A stretch of DNA of 64,000 bases, taken from the NCBI GenBank assembly GCA_031289755.1, contig JAITOU010000025.1, positions 1 to 64,000 on the forward strand. Reading direction: 5' to 3'. Origin of the DNA: Clostridiales bacterium. GTDB taxonomy: Bacteria; Bacillota; Clostridia; Christensenellales; JAISNN01. Shown piece after piece: positions 39,883 to 48,543 of the stretch (position 1 is the stretch's first letter; each line of letters opens with the position of its first letter). A program made the position numbers and the translations under genes. Below the pieces are notes generated by a model. It did not search any database, was not told the DNA's origin, and was given only the letters and a program-made list of their open reading frames with translations.

Positions 39883-41397
39883 ATGATAAGGTCAAGCGGA
39901 GTATTGCTGAATATATCGTCTTTGCCGGGCGATTTCGGGATAGGCGATTTTTCGGAATACGCAAGAGAATTTGCAAAAAACATTTTGGAAATGGGCTTCC
40001 ATTGGTGGCAAATTTTGCCGCTCAACAAGGTGGGCGCGTTTAACTCGCCATACGACAGCGCAAGCTCGTATGCGGGAAATTATCTCTATATCGACCCCTA
40101 CGGACTTATCGCCGACGGATTATTGTCGCAAGCCGACGTCGCGCCGTATATCCACACGGGACAGCCATACATAGTAGAATACGAAAATGTAAAATTCAAC
40201 AAAAAGCAGCTTTTGAGAAGGGCGTTTGAAATAAATATAGACAAAATACCCGACCTGATAAAGGTTTTTGCCGAAAAAAACGCCTATTGGTTGGACGATT
40301 ATGCTTCTTATATGGCGTTGAAGCGGCATCATTATGACGCGGCGTGGTTTGAATGGGACGACGACATCAAGTTTAAAAGGCAGCCGGCATACGGCAGACT
40401 TTTGGCTTCGCTTTCGACCTATATATTGTTTTTTAAGTTTGAGCAGTATCTCTTTTGGAAGCAATGGGGCGAGCTTAAAGCTTATGTCAATTCTCTCGGC
40501 GTAAACATTTTGGGGGATTCTCCTATATACGTTTCTTACGACAGCGCGGACGTCTATCACAATCCGCATTATTTTCAGCTCGACGACGCTCTCGCAATGA
40601 AAAAAGTCGCCGGAGTTCCGCCCGATTACTTCTCAGAATCGGGACAGCTTTGGAACAATCCCTTGTACGATTTTAAAGAAATGAAAAAGGACGGCTATTA
40701 TTGGTTTCGCAAGAGAATAAGCCGTTTGTTAGATATATACGACTCGGTTAGAATAGACCATTTCAGGGGCTTTTCTTCTTATTACGCGATAGATAAAAAC
40801 AGCGCTACCGCGTCCGGCGGCAAATGGCAAAAAGGACCGGGTACCGCGCTTTTTAAACTGATAAAAAAAGACTATCCCGATGCCGGAATAATCGCCGAAG
40901 ATTTAGGAATAATAGACGACAAGGTAAGGGGCTTTTTGAAAAAGACAGGCTTTCCGGGTATGCGCGTACTGCAATTCGGTTTTGACGGCGGCGACAGCGA
41001 AAACCTGCCGCATAATTATATCAAAAACAGCGTGGCATATACGGGTACGCACGACAACGACACCCTTTTGGGCTGGCTGTACAATCTCAATGACAACGTA
41101 AGAGAATATGTATTCAGATATTGCCGTTTTGCCGGCAACGATTGGGGCAAGGGCGGCAAGGACAACCTGTCGGTCAAGGTCATGATAAAAATGCTACTAT
41201 CGTCGGTCAGCGCGCTTGCCGTCGTGCCTATGCAGGATATTTGCGGCTTTGGAAGCGATACGAGAATGAACGTACCCGGACAAGCCGAGAATAATTGGCT
41301 TTTTAGACTGAAAAAATATTATATGAACGACATAGACAAGAGATTTTTTGCGGAAACAAATAATATTTATCACCGCAACAATATTCTCACGGAATAA
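39883..41397 (+). CDS. malQ: 4-alpha-glucanotransferase (amylomaltase)
   Basis: 504 residues, glycoside hydrolase family 77. Characteristic segments are RSSGVLLNISSLPGDFGIGDF, WWQILPLNKVGAFNSPYDSASS, VNILGDSPIYVSYDSADVY, SVRIDHFRG (catalytic Asp nucleophile), IIAEDLG (acid/base Glu) and YTGTHDNDTLLGW (third Asp), given here in pieces. It transfers maltosyl units between glucans in maltodextrin and glycogen metabolism. Ribosome site GAGGTAATAAT before the ATG. Downstream of the EIIC gene. Confidence 0.94.
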   Translation: MIRSSGVLLNISSLPGDFGIGDFSEYAREFAKNILEMGFHWWQILPLNKVGAFNSPYDSASSYAGNYLYIDPYGLIADGLLSQADVAPYIHTGQPYIVEYENVKFNKKQLLRRAFEINIDKIPDLIKVFAEKNAYWLDDYASYMALKRHHYDAAWFEWDDDIKFKRQPAYGRLLASLSTYILFFKFEQYLFWKQWGELKAYVNSLGVNILGDSPIYVSYDSADVYHNPHYFQLDDALAMKKVAGVPPDYFSESGQLWNNPLYDFKEMKKDGYYWFRKRISRLLDIYDSVRIDHFRGFSSYYAIDKNSATASGGKWQKGPGTALFKLIKKDYPDAGIIAEDLGIIDDKVRGFLKKTGFPGMRVLQFGFDGGDSENLPHNYIKNSVAYTGTHDNDTLLGWLYNLNDNVREYVFRYCRFAGNDWGKGGKDNLSVKVMIKMLLSSVSALAVVPMQDICGFGSDTRMNVPGQAENNWLFRLKKYYMNDIDKRFFAETNNIYHRNNILTE

Positions 41398-41491
41398 AAT
41401 TTTATTTTTGACGAAATATCGTCAAGGAATTGCGCGGAATGCCGTTAAATAGAATACTATGCAAATCGGATTACACAAAAAAGGTAAAAGA

Positions 41492-41959
41492 ATGTACAAA
41501 GGATTTGAACCGTTTTTTGATAAAGACAGCAGAGTTTTGATACTCGGGAGCTTTCCGAGCGTCAAATCGAGAGAAAGCGGCTTTTATTACGGAAACAAGC
41601 AAAATAAATTTTTTAAGACTCTTTCAAGATTTTTTGACGAAGAAACACCCGATAGTATCGAAGCCAAAAAGGATTTTTTGAAACGCCGCAGGATAGCCTT
41701 GTACGACGTCATATCCGAATGCGAAATCACAGGCTCGTCCGACAGCAAGATATCGCTTTACAAAAATGCCGATATGGACGCGGTGTTAAATTGCGCTCAT
41801 ATAGAAAAAATACTTTTGAACGGCACTAAGGCGTACGGAATATTTAAAAATCTTTATCCCGACAGAGCCTGTATCTTAATGCCGTCCACAAGTCCGGCTA
41901 ATCCGCGTTATGATTACAAGAAATGGGCGGACGCGCTTATGTTTTTAAAGGAATATTAA
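41492..41959 (+). CDS. DNA-deoxyinosine (hypoxanthine) glycosylase, uracil-DNA-glycosylase superfamily
   Basis: 155 residues from ATG 41492 (AAAGGT upstream). Diagnostic segments are RVLILGSFPSVKSRESGFYYG, NKQNKFFKTL and, near the C-terminus, LMPSTSPAN, matching the TIGR04274 hypoxanthine-DNA glycosylase family (MUG-like UDG family 6). It would remove deaminated adenine. A promoter TTGCGC-17-AATACT lies just ahead (41430-41458). Confidence 0.85.
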   Translation: MYKGFEPFFDKDSRVLILGSFPSVKSRESGFYYGNKQNKFFKTLSRFFDEETPDSIEAKKDFLKRRRIALYDVISECEITGSSDSKISLYKNADMDAVLNCAHIEKILLNGTKAYGIFKNLYPDRACILMPSTSPANPRYDYKKWADALMFLKEY

Positions 41960-42086
41960 GGACGCGCACAAATCGGATAAAATTTTTACCGCGTTTTTTT
42001 GCGCGGTCTGTTCTTAGGCTTTTCGGCACGGAACGCCGCAGTGTCAGCCGAATGTCTTTATTCGTTAAAAAAGCAAGATTTACGCC

Positions 42087-42115
42087 TTTACAATTTTCGG
42101 GAATTATGGTATACT
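42087..42115 (+). promoter_or_regulatory. Promoter of yggS giving a leaderless mRNA
   Basis: TTTACA (42087-42092), 17-bp spacer, TATACT (42110-42115); the ATG is at 42124, 8 nt after the -10 box, with no Shine-Dalgarno. Confidence 0.65.
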
Positions 42116-42123
42116 TCAAGCAT

Positions 42124-42825
42124 ATGGATTTTCCTCAAAAAATTGCCGAAATAAAAAACACCGTTAAGACAATCTGCGCCGAAGCGGGCACGGACGCCGA
42201 CAAGGTGATTATCGTCGCCGCCGTCAAAACACGGTCGGCGGATGACGTTTGCCGCTTAAAGGGCTTGATTAACGACATCGGAGAAAACCGCGTACAGGAG
42301 TTTAACGAGCATTATCTCGAAGTCGTATGCGGAGCGGAGACCTTTAAGTGGCATTTTATCGGTCGCTTGCAGACAAATAAGGTCAAGTATTTGATAGAAA
42401 AAGACGTTTTGATACATTCCTTAGACAGAGAAGAGCTTGCCGCCGAAATAAACCGCTTGTCCTTAAAGCACGGCGTCATAACCGAGTGCCTTGCAGAAAT
42501 CAACATTGCAGACGAACCGTCAAAAGGCGGAATACTCTTTGACGATACCGAGAATTTTTTGAAGAGCTTGGAAAATTATCAAAATATAAAAATCAAAGGC
42601 ATTATGAGCGTTTTGCCCGCGATAACTCCCGAAGAAGGACTTGATGAGTATTACATAAAGCTTGGCGGCTTGTACGAACGTATCAAAAAACTTTCGATAA
42701 AAAATCTCGATTGCAAATATCTTTCCGCCGGAATGTCCAACGATTACCGGACTGCGCTCAAATATGGCGCGAATATAATCAGACTCGGTACGTCTATCTT
42801 CGGGCCGCGTGATTATACCTTATAG
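42124..42825 (+). CDS. YggS/PLPBP-family pyridoxal-phosphate homeostasis protein
   Basis: 233 residues from ATG 42124. The frame is open upstream to 41923, but that part lies ahead of the promoter and is not protein-like. PLP-binding K in IIVAAVKTRSADDV, then IGENRVQEF, KWHFIGRLQTNKVKYL, EINIADEPSKGG, MSVLPA and LSAGMSNDYRTALKYGANIIRLGTSIFG, the family signature (quoted in parts). It buffers PLP and affects amino-acid pools. First gene of yggS-sepF-lspA-rluD, the division/wall cluster order of Firmicutes. Confidence 0.9.
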   Translation: MDFPQKIAEIKNTVKTICAEAGTDADKVIIVAAVKTRSADDVCRLKGLINDIGENRVQEFNEHYLEVVCGAETFKWHFIGRLQTNKVKYLIEKDVLIHSLDREELAAEINRLSLKHGVITECLAEINIADEPSKGGILFDDTENFLKSLENYQNIKIKGIMSVLPAITPEEGLDEYYIKLGGLYERIKKLSIKNLDCKYLSAGMSNDYRTALKYGANIIRLGTSIFGPRDYTL

Positions 42826-42905
42826 CATGACGGATTTTGCGGTATGATAAAAGCCCCGCTATACCAAAGACGATAAAACAAACGTCGCTTTAAGGAGTCT
42901 TAGGT

Positions 42906-43505
42906 ATGGGTCTTATAAAAAGATTTTTGGATTTTTGCGGAGAAGAGAGCCGGAGTGTGCGGATATACGCGCCGGATTATAGAGAAAACGCCGTCCGCCG
43001 CAATAATAATGTCAATAAACCGCCGAACCCGACGATGCGCAATTACGGTCAAAGGACACGGCTTAGCCAAGCGGAATATCCTTCCGACGTATACGCGCCG
43101 TCATCGCGCCGCAGCCACGCGCCGCCGCGCAAGAGCGTAGAGTTTTTTGACGAAAATGCGGAAAGGAAGTCCGTCGGCAACGGTAATTCGTTTTTCTTAA
43201 ACAACGTACCGTCCGCCGTAAAAAAAACCGCCCCTTCGGATAAAGCGGTTTACGAAAGCCCGAGCAATATCAATATGTATTATCCGCGTTCCTTTGACGA
43301 CATAATACGGCTCGTCGATTCGTTAAAATTTAAAGAAGCCGTCATAGTCGAGCTTTGTTATTTGCCGGACAGCTTGTCGCAAAAAATGCTGGATTTTATG
43401 AGCGGAGCTATGTACGCGCTCGGCGGCGGAATGCAAAGAATAAACGGCAGTACGTTTCTTTTTACACCGCCGTTTGTCAAGGTCAACACGGCTAAATGCC
43501 GTTAA
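42906..43505 (+). CDS. sepF: Cell division protein SepF
   Basis: 199 residues. The N-terminal amphipathic helix MGLIKRFLDFCG anchors it in the membrane; a disordered basic linker (25-125) follows; the SepF domain starts YYPRSFDDIIRLVDSLKFKEAVIVEL and ends GGGMQRINGSTFLFTPPFV, given here in parts. SepF polymers tether FtsZ filaments to the membrane and align the septum. AAGGAG precedes the ATG. Between yggS and lspA, as in other Gram-positives. Confidence 0.92.
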   Translation: MGLIKRFLDFCGEESRSVRIYAPDYRENAVRRNNNVNKPPNPTMRNYGQRTRLSQAEYPSDVYAPSSRRSHAPPRKSVEFFDENAERKSVGNGNSFFLNNVPSAVKKTAPSDKAVYESPSNINMYYPRSFDDIIRLVDSLKFKEAVIVELCYLPDSLSQKMLDFMSGAMYALGGGMQRINGSTFLFTPPFVKVNTAKCR

Positions 43506-43593
43506 AAACCGAAGTATTCTATTTTAACCGCTTAACTGTAATACTGCGCGTTACTTATGAATGAAATATCAAAAGCTAAGGTAATATTAAAAA

Positions 43594-44190
43594 ATGAAAA
43601 AGCCCGATTTGAAAATAAATTTTAAAGCTATAACTCCGGCACAAAAAAAGATGCTGCTGATAGAGCTGATTGTCGCCGTCGCCGCCATAGCCGCAGATTG
43701 GATATCAAAGCTTGCGGCTTTTGCCGTTCTCAAAAATCACCCCGACGGCATAACGGTCATCAAGGATTTTTTTCTGCTTTTTGCGGACAAAAACGACGGC
43801 GTGGCATTCAGTATGTTTTCGGGATATTCGAGATTGTTCGGAGTGTTTTCCGTATTGGTTTCCGCTGCCATCGTGTGGTATCTTCTCAAATATCCCGGCG
43901 AACACAGACTCATGCGCAACGGTTTTCTTTTGATTTTTTGCGGCGGAATAGCCAACGGCATAGAGAGATTGATTTACGGATATGTCCGTGATTTTATATG
44001 CTTTACCTTTTATTCAAATTTCAACATTGCCGATGCCGAAGTCGTCGTGGGAGCGATACTTGTCGCCGTCTATCTAATCTTTTTCTCATCTAAGGATTTG
44101 AAAAACAAAGAAGCAGCTCGCTTAAAGCAAGAACGGCAAGCCGATACCGCGAAAGAACCGCAAGTCGGCGAAAAAAACATACAAGAATGA
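43594..44190 (+). CDS. lspA: Lipoprotein signal peptidase
   Basis: 198 residues, four membrane helices (about 20-40, 80-98, 108-125 and 148-165). The catalytic aspartates are D133 in YGYVRDFI and D147 in FNIADAEV. The usual N-x-x-D-R motif reads NGIER here. The hydrophilic C-terminal tail (170-198) is longer than usual. It cleaves prolipoprotein signal peptides after lipidation. Its last codons overlap rluD by 4 nt (ATGA). Confidence 0.92.
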   Translation: MKKPDLKINFKAITPAQKKMLLIELIVAVAAIAADWISKLAAFAVLKNHPDGITVIKDFFLLFADKNDGVAFSMFSGYSRLFGVFSVLVSAAIVWYLLKYPGEHRLMRNGFLLIFCGGIANGIERLIYGYVRDFICFTFYSNFNIADAEVVVGAILVAVYLIFFSSKDLKNKEAARLKQERQADTAKEPQVGEKNIQE

Positions 44191-45101
44191 TTTACGATTT
44201 TGTTGTCGATGAAAGATATGAAAATCTTCGTTTGGACGTGTATTTGACGGCTGTTATAGACGGCGTTACGCGTTCTTATATCAAAAATCTTATAGACGGC
44301 GAAAAGTCGTCCGTCAACGACGTTGTCAAAAAGGCGGGATATATCCTAAAAACAGGCGACCGCGTCCATATTGAGACGGGCGACCGCAGTATGTCCGCTT
44401 CCGCCGAAGATATTCCGCTCGATATAATCTATCAAGACGATGATTTTGCCGTGATAAACAAGAAGCAAGGAATGGTCGTTCATCCGGCACGCGGCTCTCT
44501 GAACGGTACGCTCGTCAACGCTCTTTTGCACAGCTTCAACAGCCTTAGCGACGTAAGCGGCGACTCCGTTAGACCCGGAATAGTTCACAGACTCGACAAG
44601 GACACATCGGGACTCCTTGCCGTCGCAAAAAACAATGCCGCACATCTGTCTTTGAGCCGTCAGATAGCCGACAAAACGGCAAAGCGTTATTATATCGCTC
44701 TCGTAGACGGCTATGTCAAGGAAGAAACGGGCATAATCGATACCTTTATCGGACGCAATCAAAAAGACCGAACAAAAATGGCTGTGCAGCAAGACGGACG
44801 CAAAGCCGTCACGCTCTACAAGGTTCTCAAACGGTACAAAAACTTTTCTCTTGTAGAATTCGAGCTGAAAACGGGACGCACTCATCAGATAAGGGTGCAT
44901 TCAAAACACATCGGACATCCCGTGACGGGCGACAAGGTTTACGGCGGAAGCCTTAGGTTTGAGACCGAAGGGCAGTTACTCCATGCGTACAGACTGATAG
45001 TCGCACACCCGTCAACGGGCATCGTCGCGGCTTTTGAAGCGCCGTTGCCTGATTATTTCAAAAAAATCATAGACAAATTGGATAAAAACGAAAACTTATA
45101 G
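44187..45101 (+). CDS. RluA/RluD-family pseudouridine synthase
   Basis: 304 residues. The N-terminal S4 domain is LRLDVYLTAVIDGVTRSYIK; the catalytic domain holds VVHPARGSLNGTLVNALL and GIVHRLDKDTSGLL with catalytic D137, then KAVTLYKVL and FELKTGRTHQIRVH. It likely makes 23S rRNA pseudouridines 1911/1915/1917 (RluD) but RluA-family members are hard to tell apart. Translationally coupled to lspA. Confidence 0.9.
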   Translation: MIYDFVVDERYENLRLDVYLTAVIDGVTRSYIKNLIDGEKSSVNDVVKKAGYILKTGDRVHIETGDRSMSASAEDIPLDIIYQDDDFAVINKKQGMVVHPARGSLNGTLVNALLHSFNSLSDVSGDSVRPGIVHRLDKDTSGLLAVAKNNAAHLSLSRQIADKTAKRYYIALVDGYVKEETGIIDTFIGRNQKDRTKMAVQQDGRKAVTLYKVLKRYKNFSLVEFELKTGRTHQIRVHSKHIGHPVTGDKVYGGSLRFETEGQLLHAYRLIVAHPSTGIVAAFEAPLPDYFKKIIDKLDKNENL

Positions 45102-45115
45102 GCGTTTATAATATT

Positions 45116-46270
45116 ATGGAAAAATGTATATTGATAAGATACGGCGAAATATTTTTAAAAAGCGGCAACAGACCGTTTTTTGAAGGTCTTTTAAAGAAAA
45201 ACATCAGACAAGCCCTTAAAGGCATAAAATTTTCTCTTTCGGTATCCCAAGCGAGATACTTTATCGAGAGCTATAACGAAGCGGACGAGAACGCCGTAAT
45301 CGAAAGCTTAAAGAGAATTTTCGGCATTCATTCGCTGAGTGTCTGCTACAAGGTCGATACGGATATCGAAAAAATCGGTCTTCTATTGAGCGAAGTATTC
45401 CAAAAAACGGGGAAATTCAGAATATCCGTCAACCGTGCCGACAAAAGAATCAAGCAAAGCTCGATGGAAATAGCCAAATACTTAGGACACGTCCTGTTAG
45501 AATCGGGCAGCGGCAGGCTTTCGGTCGATTTACACGATTTTGATTATGAAATAAACGCCGATATACGCGAAAACGGTTACACATACCTTTTCTTTGATAA
45601 AATCAGCGGAGCCGGCGGACTGCCCGTCGGTTGTTCGGGCAAGGGACTTTTGCTTTTGTCGGGCGGAATAGACAGCCCGGTCGCCGGATATATGATTGCC
45701 AAACGCGGAATGAGCGTCAGCGCGCTGCATTTTTACAGCATTCCTTTTACAAGTCCGCAGGCAAAAGAAAAGGTCGGAGAGCTTGCGGAAATACTCAAAC
45801 GCTACACGTCCGGCATGACCGTTTATTTTGTCAAATTTACAAAAATTCAAGAAGCTATACACCAAAAATGCCCTAACGAATATCTGATAACGATTATGCG
45901 CCGCTTTATGATGAGAATAGCCGAAAAAATTTCCGATAAATACGGCTTCGACGCCGTTATAACCGGCGAAAGCTTAGGACAAGTCGCAAGCCAAACGGTC
46001 GAAAGCCTTACGTCTACGGCGGACGCTACGAGCAAGCTCATTTTGCGTCCGTTGATAGGCTTTGACAAGAATGAAATAATCGATATCGCCAAAACGATTG
46101 ATACATACACTACGAGCATTCAGCCGTATGAAGATTGTTGCACGGTCTTTTTGCCCAAAAATCCGTCTATCCGTCCGAAACCGGCGATTGTAACCGAAGC
46201 CGAAAAGGCTTTGGACATAGACGTACTCGTAGATGAAGCTTTGTCCGATATGGAAATCGTAAATCTGTAA
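45116..46270 (+). CDS. thiI: tRNA 4-thiouridine synthetase ThiI
   Basis: 384 residues. N-terminal ferredoxin-like/THUMP region (1-165), then the PP-loop ATPase with LLLSGGIDSPVAGYM, FTSPQAKEKV and TGESLGQVASQT. It adenylates U8 of tRNA for sulfur transfer. The C-terminal rhodanese domain of the E. coli enzyme is absent, as in Firmicutes, where a dedicated cysteine desulfurase (NifZ) gives sulfur directly; no desulfurase gene is adjacent here. The CC pair in YEDCCTVFLP is kept. No strong ribosome site; it follows rluD by 14 nt. Confidence 0.92.
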   Translation: MEKCILIRYGEIFLKSGNRPFFEGLLKKNIRQALKGIKFSLSVSQARYFIESYNEADENAVIESLKRIFGIHSLSVCYKVDTDIEKIGLLLSEVFQKTGKFRISVNRADKRIKQSSMEIAKYLGHVLLESGSGRLSVDLHDFDYEINADIRENGYTYLFFDKISGAGGLPVGCSGKGLLLLSGGIDSPVAGYMIAKRGMSVSALHFYSIPFTSPQAKEKVGELAEILKRYTSGMTVYFVKFTKIQEAIHQKCPNEYLITIMRRFMMRIAEKISDKYGFDAVITGESLGQVASQTVESLTSTADATSKLILRPLIGFDKNEIIDIAKTIDTYTTSIQPYEDCCTVFLPKNPSIRPKPAIVTEAEKALDIDVLVDEALSDMEIVNL

Positions 46271-46306
46271 GACTATTTATGTTTTAATTGCTTTATAATG
46301 TTTTTT

Positions 46307-46339
46307 TAGAATACTCGCGTTAGGCGAGTATTCTATTTT
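46307..46339 (+). terminator. Palindrome/terminator after thiI
   Basis: TAGAATACTCGC (46307-46318) and GCGAGTATTCTA (46324-46335) make a perfect 12-bp stem with loop GTTAG, followed by TTTT. It separates thiI from the convergent penicillin-binding protein gene. Confidence 0.65.
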
Positions 46340-46359
46340 ACGGCAAAAATCGGTATAAT

Positions 46360-48339
46360 TCAATCGGAAATAAACTTCGGGAGATTTGCCGCAGAAAATA
46401 TATCGCAGTACGCGCTCCTTTGACCGCCGTTCAGTGCGGCAATTTTGTGTCGCTTTTCAAAGCTATCCTTATCTATATTGAGCGTCACTATGCCCGTAGG
46501 CCTTTCAAAATCCGCAGGCGTATAGTCGCGGTATAATTCGGATAATATCTCCTTAGATACGAGCGTGGGATATCCGCCGCCCGTCACACTGCCGCTCAAA
46601 GCCGAGTAGGCGCAATTGCTCAAAGAGCCTTGCCACGACAGCAAGGTATGGCATGATGTGTAGGTTACGTTCCATGCGTCGTTATTGAGCGTGTTATCCG
46701 ATAAGTTGGCTACCGTTCCTGATTTTGACGCGGTATCAAATGGCAGCGGAGCAAGAAATTTTGTCGTTCCCGACTTAGACGTTTCTTTCAGAATGTCCGT
46801 CAAGAGATAGGCGTCCTCTTGCCGTAAGACTTTTTTGTAAGATGAATTTTTTTGATATATAAGGTTGCCGCCGGAGTCGTAGATTGCTTTTATAAAGCCG
46901 ATTTTTTTGTATTTTCCGCCGTTTGCGAGCATGACGTACCCGGAAGCAAGCTCAACGGGATTTAATCCGTCGGTCAAGCCGCCGAGAGCTATGGCAAGAC
47001 CGTCGTTTTTTGACAGCCTTATATCCATTTCTTCTGCGAAAGCCTTTGCTTTTTCTATGCCCAAGCTGTCGAGAATTTCTGCGGCGACGGCATTCGACGA
47101 TTGCTTGACGGCATTTCTGACCGTCGTCCATCCGACGTATTTATTCTTGTAATTTGCCGGAGAATAACCGTCAAAATCCTTGCGAACGTCATTCACGGGC
47201 GACGAAGGATATATGAGCTTTTCTCTGAAAGCCGGAGCATAGACAAAGAGCGGTTTTGCAATCGAACCGGGCTGTCTTTTTAACGAATATACGCCGAGTA
47301 TATAGCTGTTGATGTAAAAAGCGTTTATGCCGCCGTCAAAATTATCCGCCAAAAGCGACATTGCGTCGGGGATTTTTCCGTTTTTATTTTTTAAAAGATG
47401 TCGTTCGTCGTTTACCGCGTCGTACAAGATTTTTTGTTTTTCTCCGTCGTAATAAGTGTGTATTTTATATTCCGACGACAATAATTCCTTGCCGCTAATG
47501 CCCGTAATCTTTGACGCTTCGTCGAGTACCGCTTCCATATAAGAGGCGTTTATTGTACCGCTTTGTTTTTTGTCCGACACAGTCAGCTTGTCAAGAGATG
47601 CGGAAGCGGCGGCGGCAACGCCGACGTAACCGTTTTCTTGCATAAGTTTCAGTACAAGATTGCGTCTTTTATGAGAATTTTCGGGGTTTTTTAAAGGAGA
47701 ATACAAGGACGGATTTTTGATAACGGCGGCGAGCGTCGCGCATTCCGCAATCGTGAGTCCGCTCAATTCCTTGTCAAAAAATATCTTTGAAGCATTTTTG
47801 ATTCCGTAAATGCTGTTTCCAAAATACAAACCGTTGAGATACGCTTCCATAATCTCTTCCTTTGAATACTTTTTGTCGAGTTCTACGGCAAGCTTCATTT
47901 CCTTGATTTTGCGTGCAAGAGTTTTTTCGCCTGAAAGATGAGAGTTTTTTACCAATTGCTGATTGATTGTCGAAGCGCCTTCTTTGAAGGACGCCGAAAG
48001 AAGGTCGTTTTTTGCCGCGCCGAGTATGCGGATTACATCGATACCGTTGTGCTTAAAAAACCTTTTGTCTTCGACGGCGACAAAGGCGTTGACGAGATTG
48101 CGCGGAATGTTCGGGTACGGTACATAGGATATATCGTTTTTGTTTTTAAGCGGATTGTCGTTATGGTCGAAGATTTGCAGATTATTGACCGTACCTGCCG
48201 ATGATATTTTTGAGCCGTCGATTTTGATTCCGTGGGTAATGTCAAAAAAAACGGCGGTTGCCGAAAAGCAAAAAAAAGCCGTAAGAATATAAACGGTAAG
48301 CATGATTTTTTTGAAGAATTTATTTTTGGATTTTACCAT
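46360..48339 (-). CDS. Bifunctional penicillin-binding protein (class A: GT51 transglycosylase plus transpeptidase)
   Basis: 659 residues. N-terminal membrane anchor (8-32); GT51 domain (about 60-230) with FVAVEDKRFFKHNGID (catalytic Glu), GASTINQQLVKN and KEMKLAVELDKKYSKEEIME; transpeptidase domain (about 320-610) with SxxK in QPGSIAKPL, SxN in KQSSNAVAAE and the third motif as KSGT (SKSGTVANL) in place of KTGT. It polymerises lipid II and cross-links peptidoglycan. Shorter than Bacillus PBP1 and without a C-terminal FN3 or tail. It is not part of an operon. Confidence 0.9.
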   Translation of the reverse strand: MVKSKNKFFKKIMLTVYILTAFFCFSATAVFFDITHGIKIDGSKISSAGTVNNLQIFDHNDNPLKNKNDISYVPYPNIPRNLVNAFVAVEDKRFFKHNGIDVIRILGAAKNDLLSASFKEGASTINQQLVKNSHLSGEKTLARKIKEMKLAVELDKKYSKEEIMEAYLNGLYFGNSIYGIKNASKIFFDKELSGLTIAECATLAAVIKNPSLYSPLKNPENSHKRRNLVLKLMQENGYVGVAAAASASLDKLTVSDKKQSGTINASYMEAVLDEASKITGISGKELLSSEYKIHTYYDGEKQKILYDAVNDERHLLKNKNGKIPDAMSLLADNFDGGINAFYINSYILGVYSLKRQPGSIAKPLFVYAPAFREKLIYPSSPVNDVRKDFDGYSPANYKNKYVGWTTVRNAVKQSSNAVAAEILDSLGIEKAKAFAEEMDIRLSKNDGLAIALGGLTDGLNPVELASGYVMLANGGKYKKIGFIKAIYDSGGNLIYQKNSSYKKVLRQEDAYLLTDILKETSKSGTTKFLAPLPFDTASKSGTVANLSDNTLNNDAWNVTYTSCHTLLSWQGSLSNCAYSALSGSVTGGGYPTLVSKEILSELYRDYTPADFERPTGIVTLNIDKDSFEKRHKIAALNGGQRSAYCDIFSAANLPKFISD

Positions 48340-48507
48340 TATTTTTTCCGTTATTATTAGTGCGCCGATAAGGCTTTTTGCGGCATTTTTTTTTGCCGTT
48401 TTACATCGTTAAGGACAAAAATCGTCCCTCAAAAATGCAGACAATTTATCGCCGTAGTAATATTATTGAAAAAATTTTTATATTTATTTAAAAACTCTTA
48501 AAAAATG

Positions 48508-48536
48508 TTGAAAAAATTTCCGCGAACAAGTATAAT
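48508..48536 (+). promoter_or_regulatory. Promoter of miaB giving a leaderless mRNA
   Basis: TTGAAA (48508-48513), 17-bp spacer, TATAAT (48531-48536); the ATG is at 48544, 7 nt after the -10 box, with no Shine-Dalgarno. Confidence 0.75.
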
Positions 48537-48543
48537 TAATAGT

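Noticed and set aside
41923-42123. N-terminal extension of YggS to the ATG at 41923
   Set aside because: It overlaps the preceding gene and the yggS promoter, and the translation is unlike YggS N-termini.
45107-45118. TATAAT just before thiI as a leaderless promoter
   Set aside because: Only 3 nt to the ATG and no -35; thiI follows rluD by 14 nt and is probably in the same transcript.
48377-48397. CGGCA-T8-TGCCG hairpin upstream of the PBP gene
   Set aside because: Short stem of mostly T in the loop, not followed by a U-run relevant to a neighbouring gene; may be chance.
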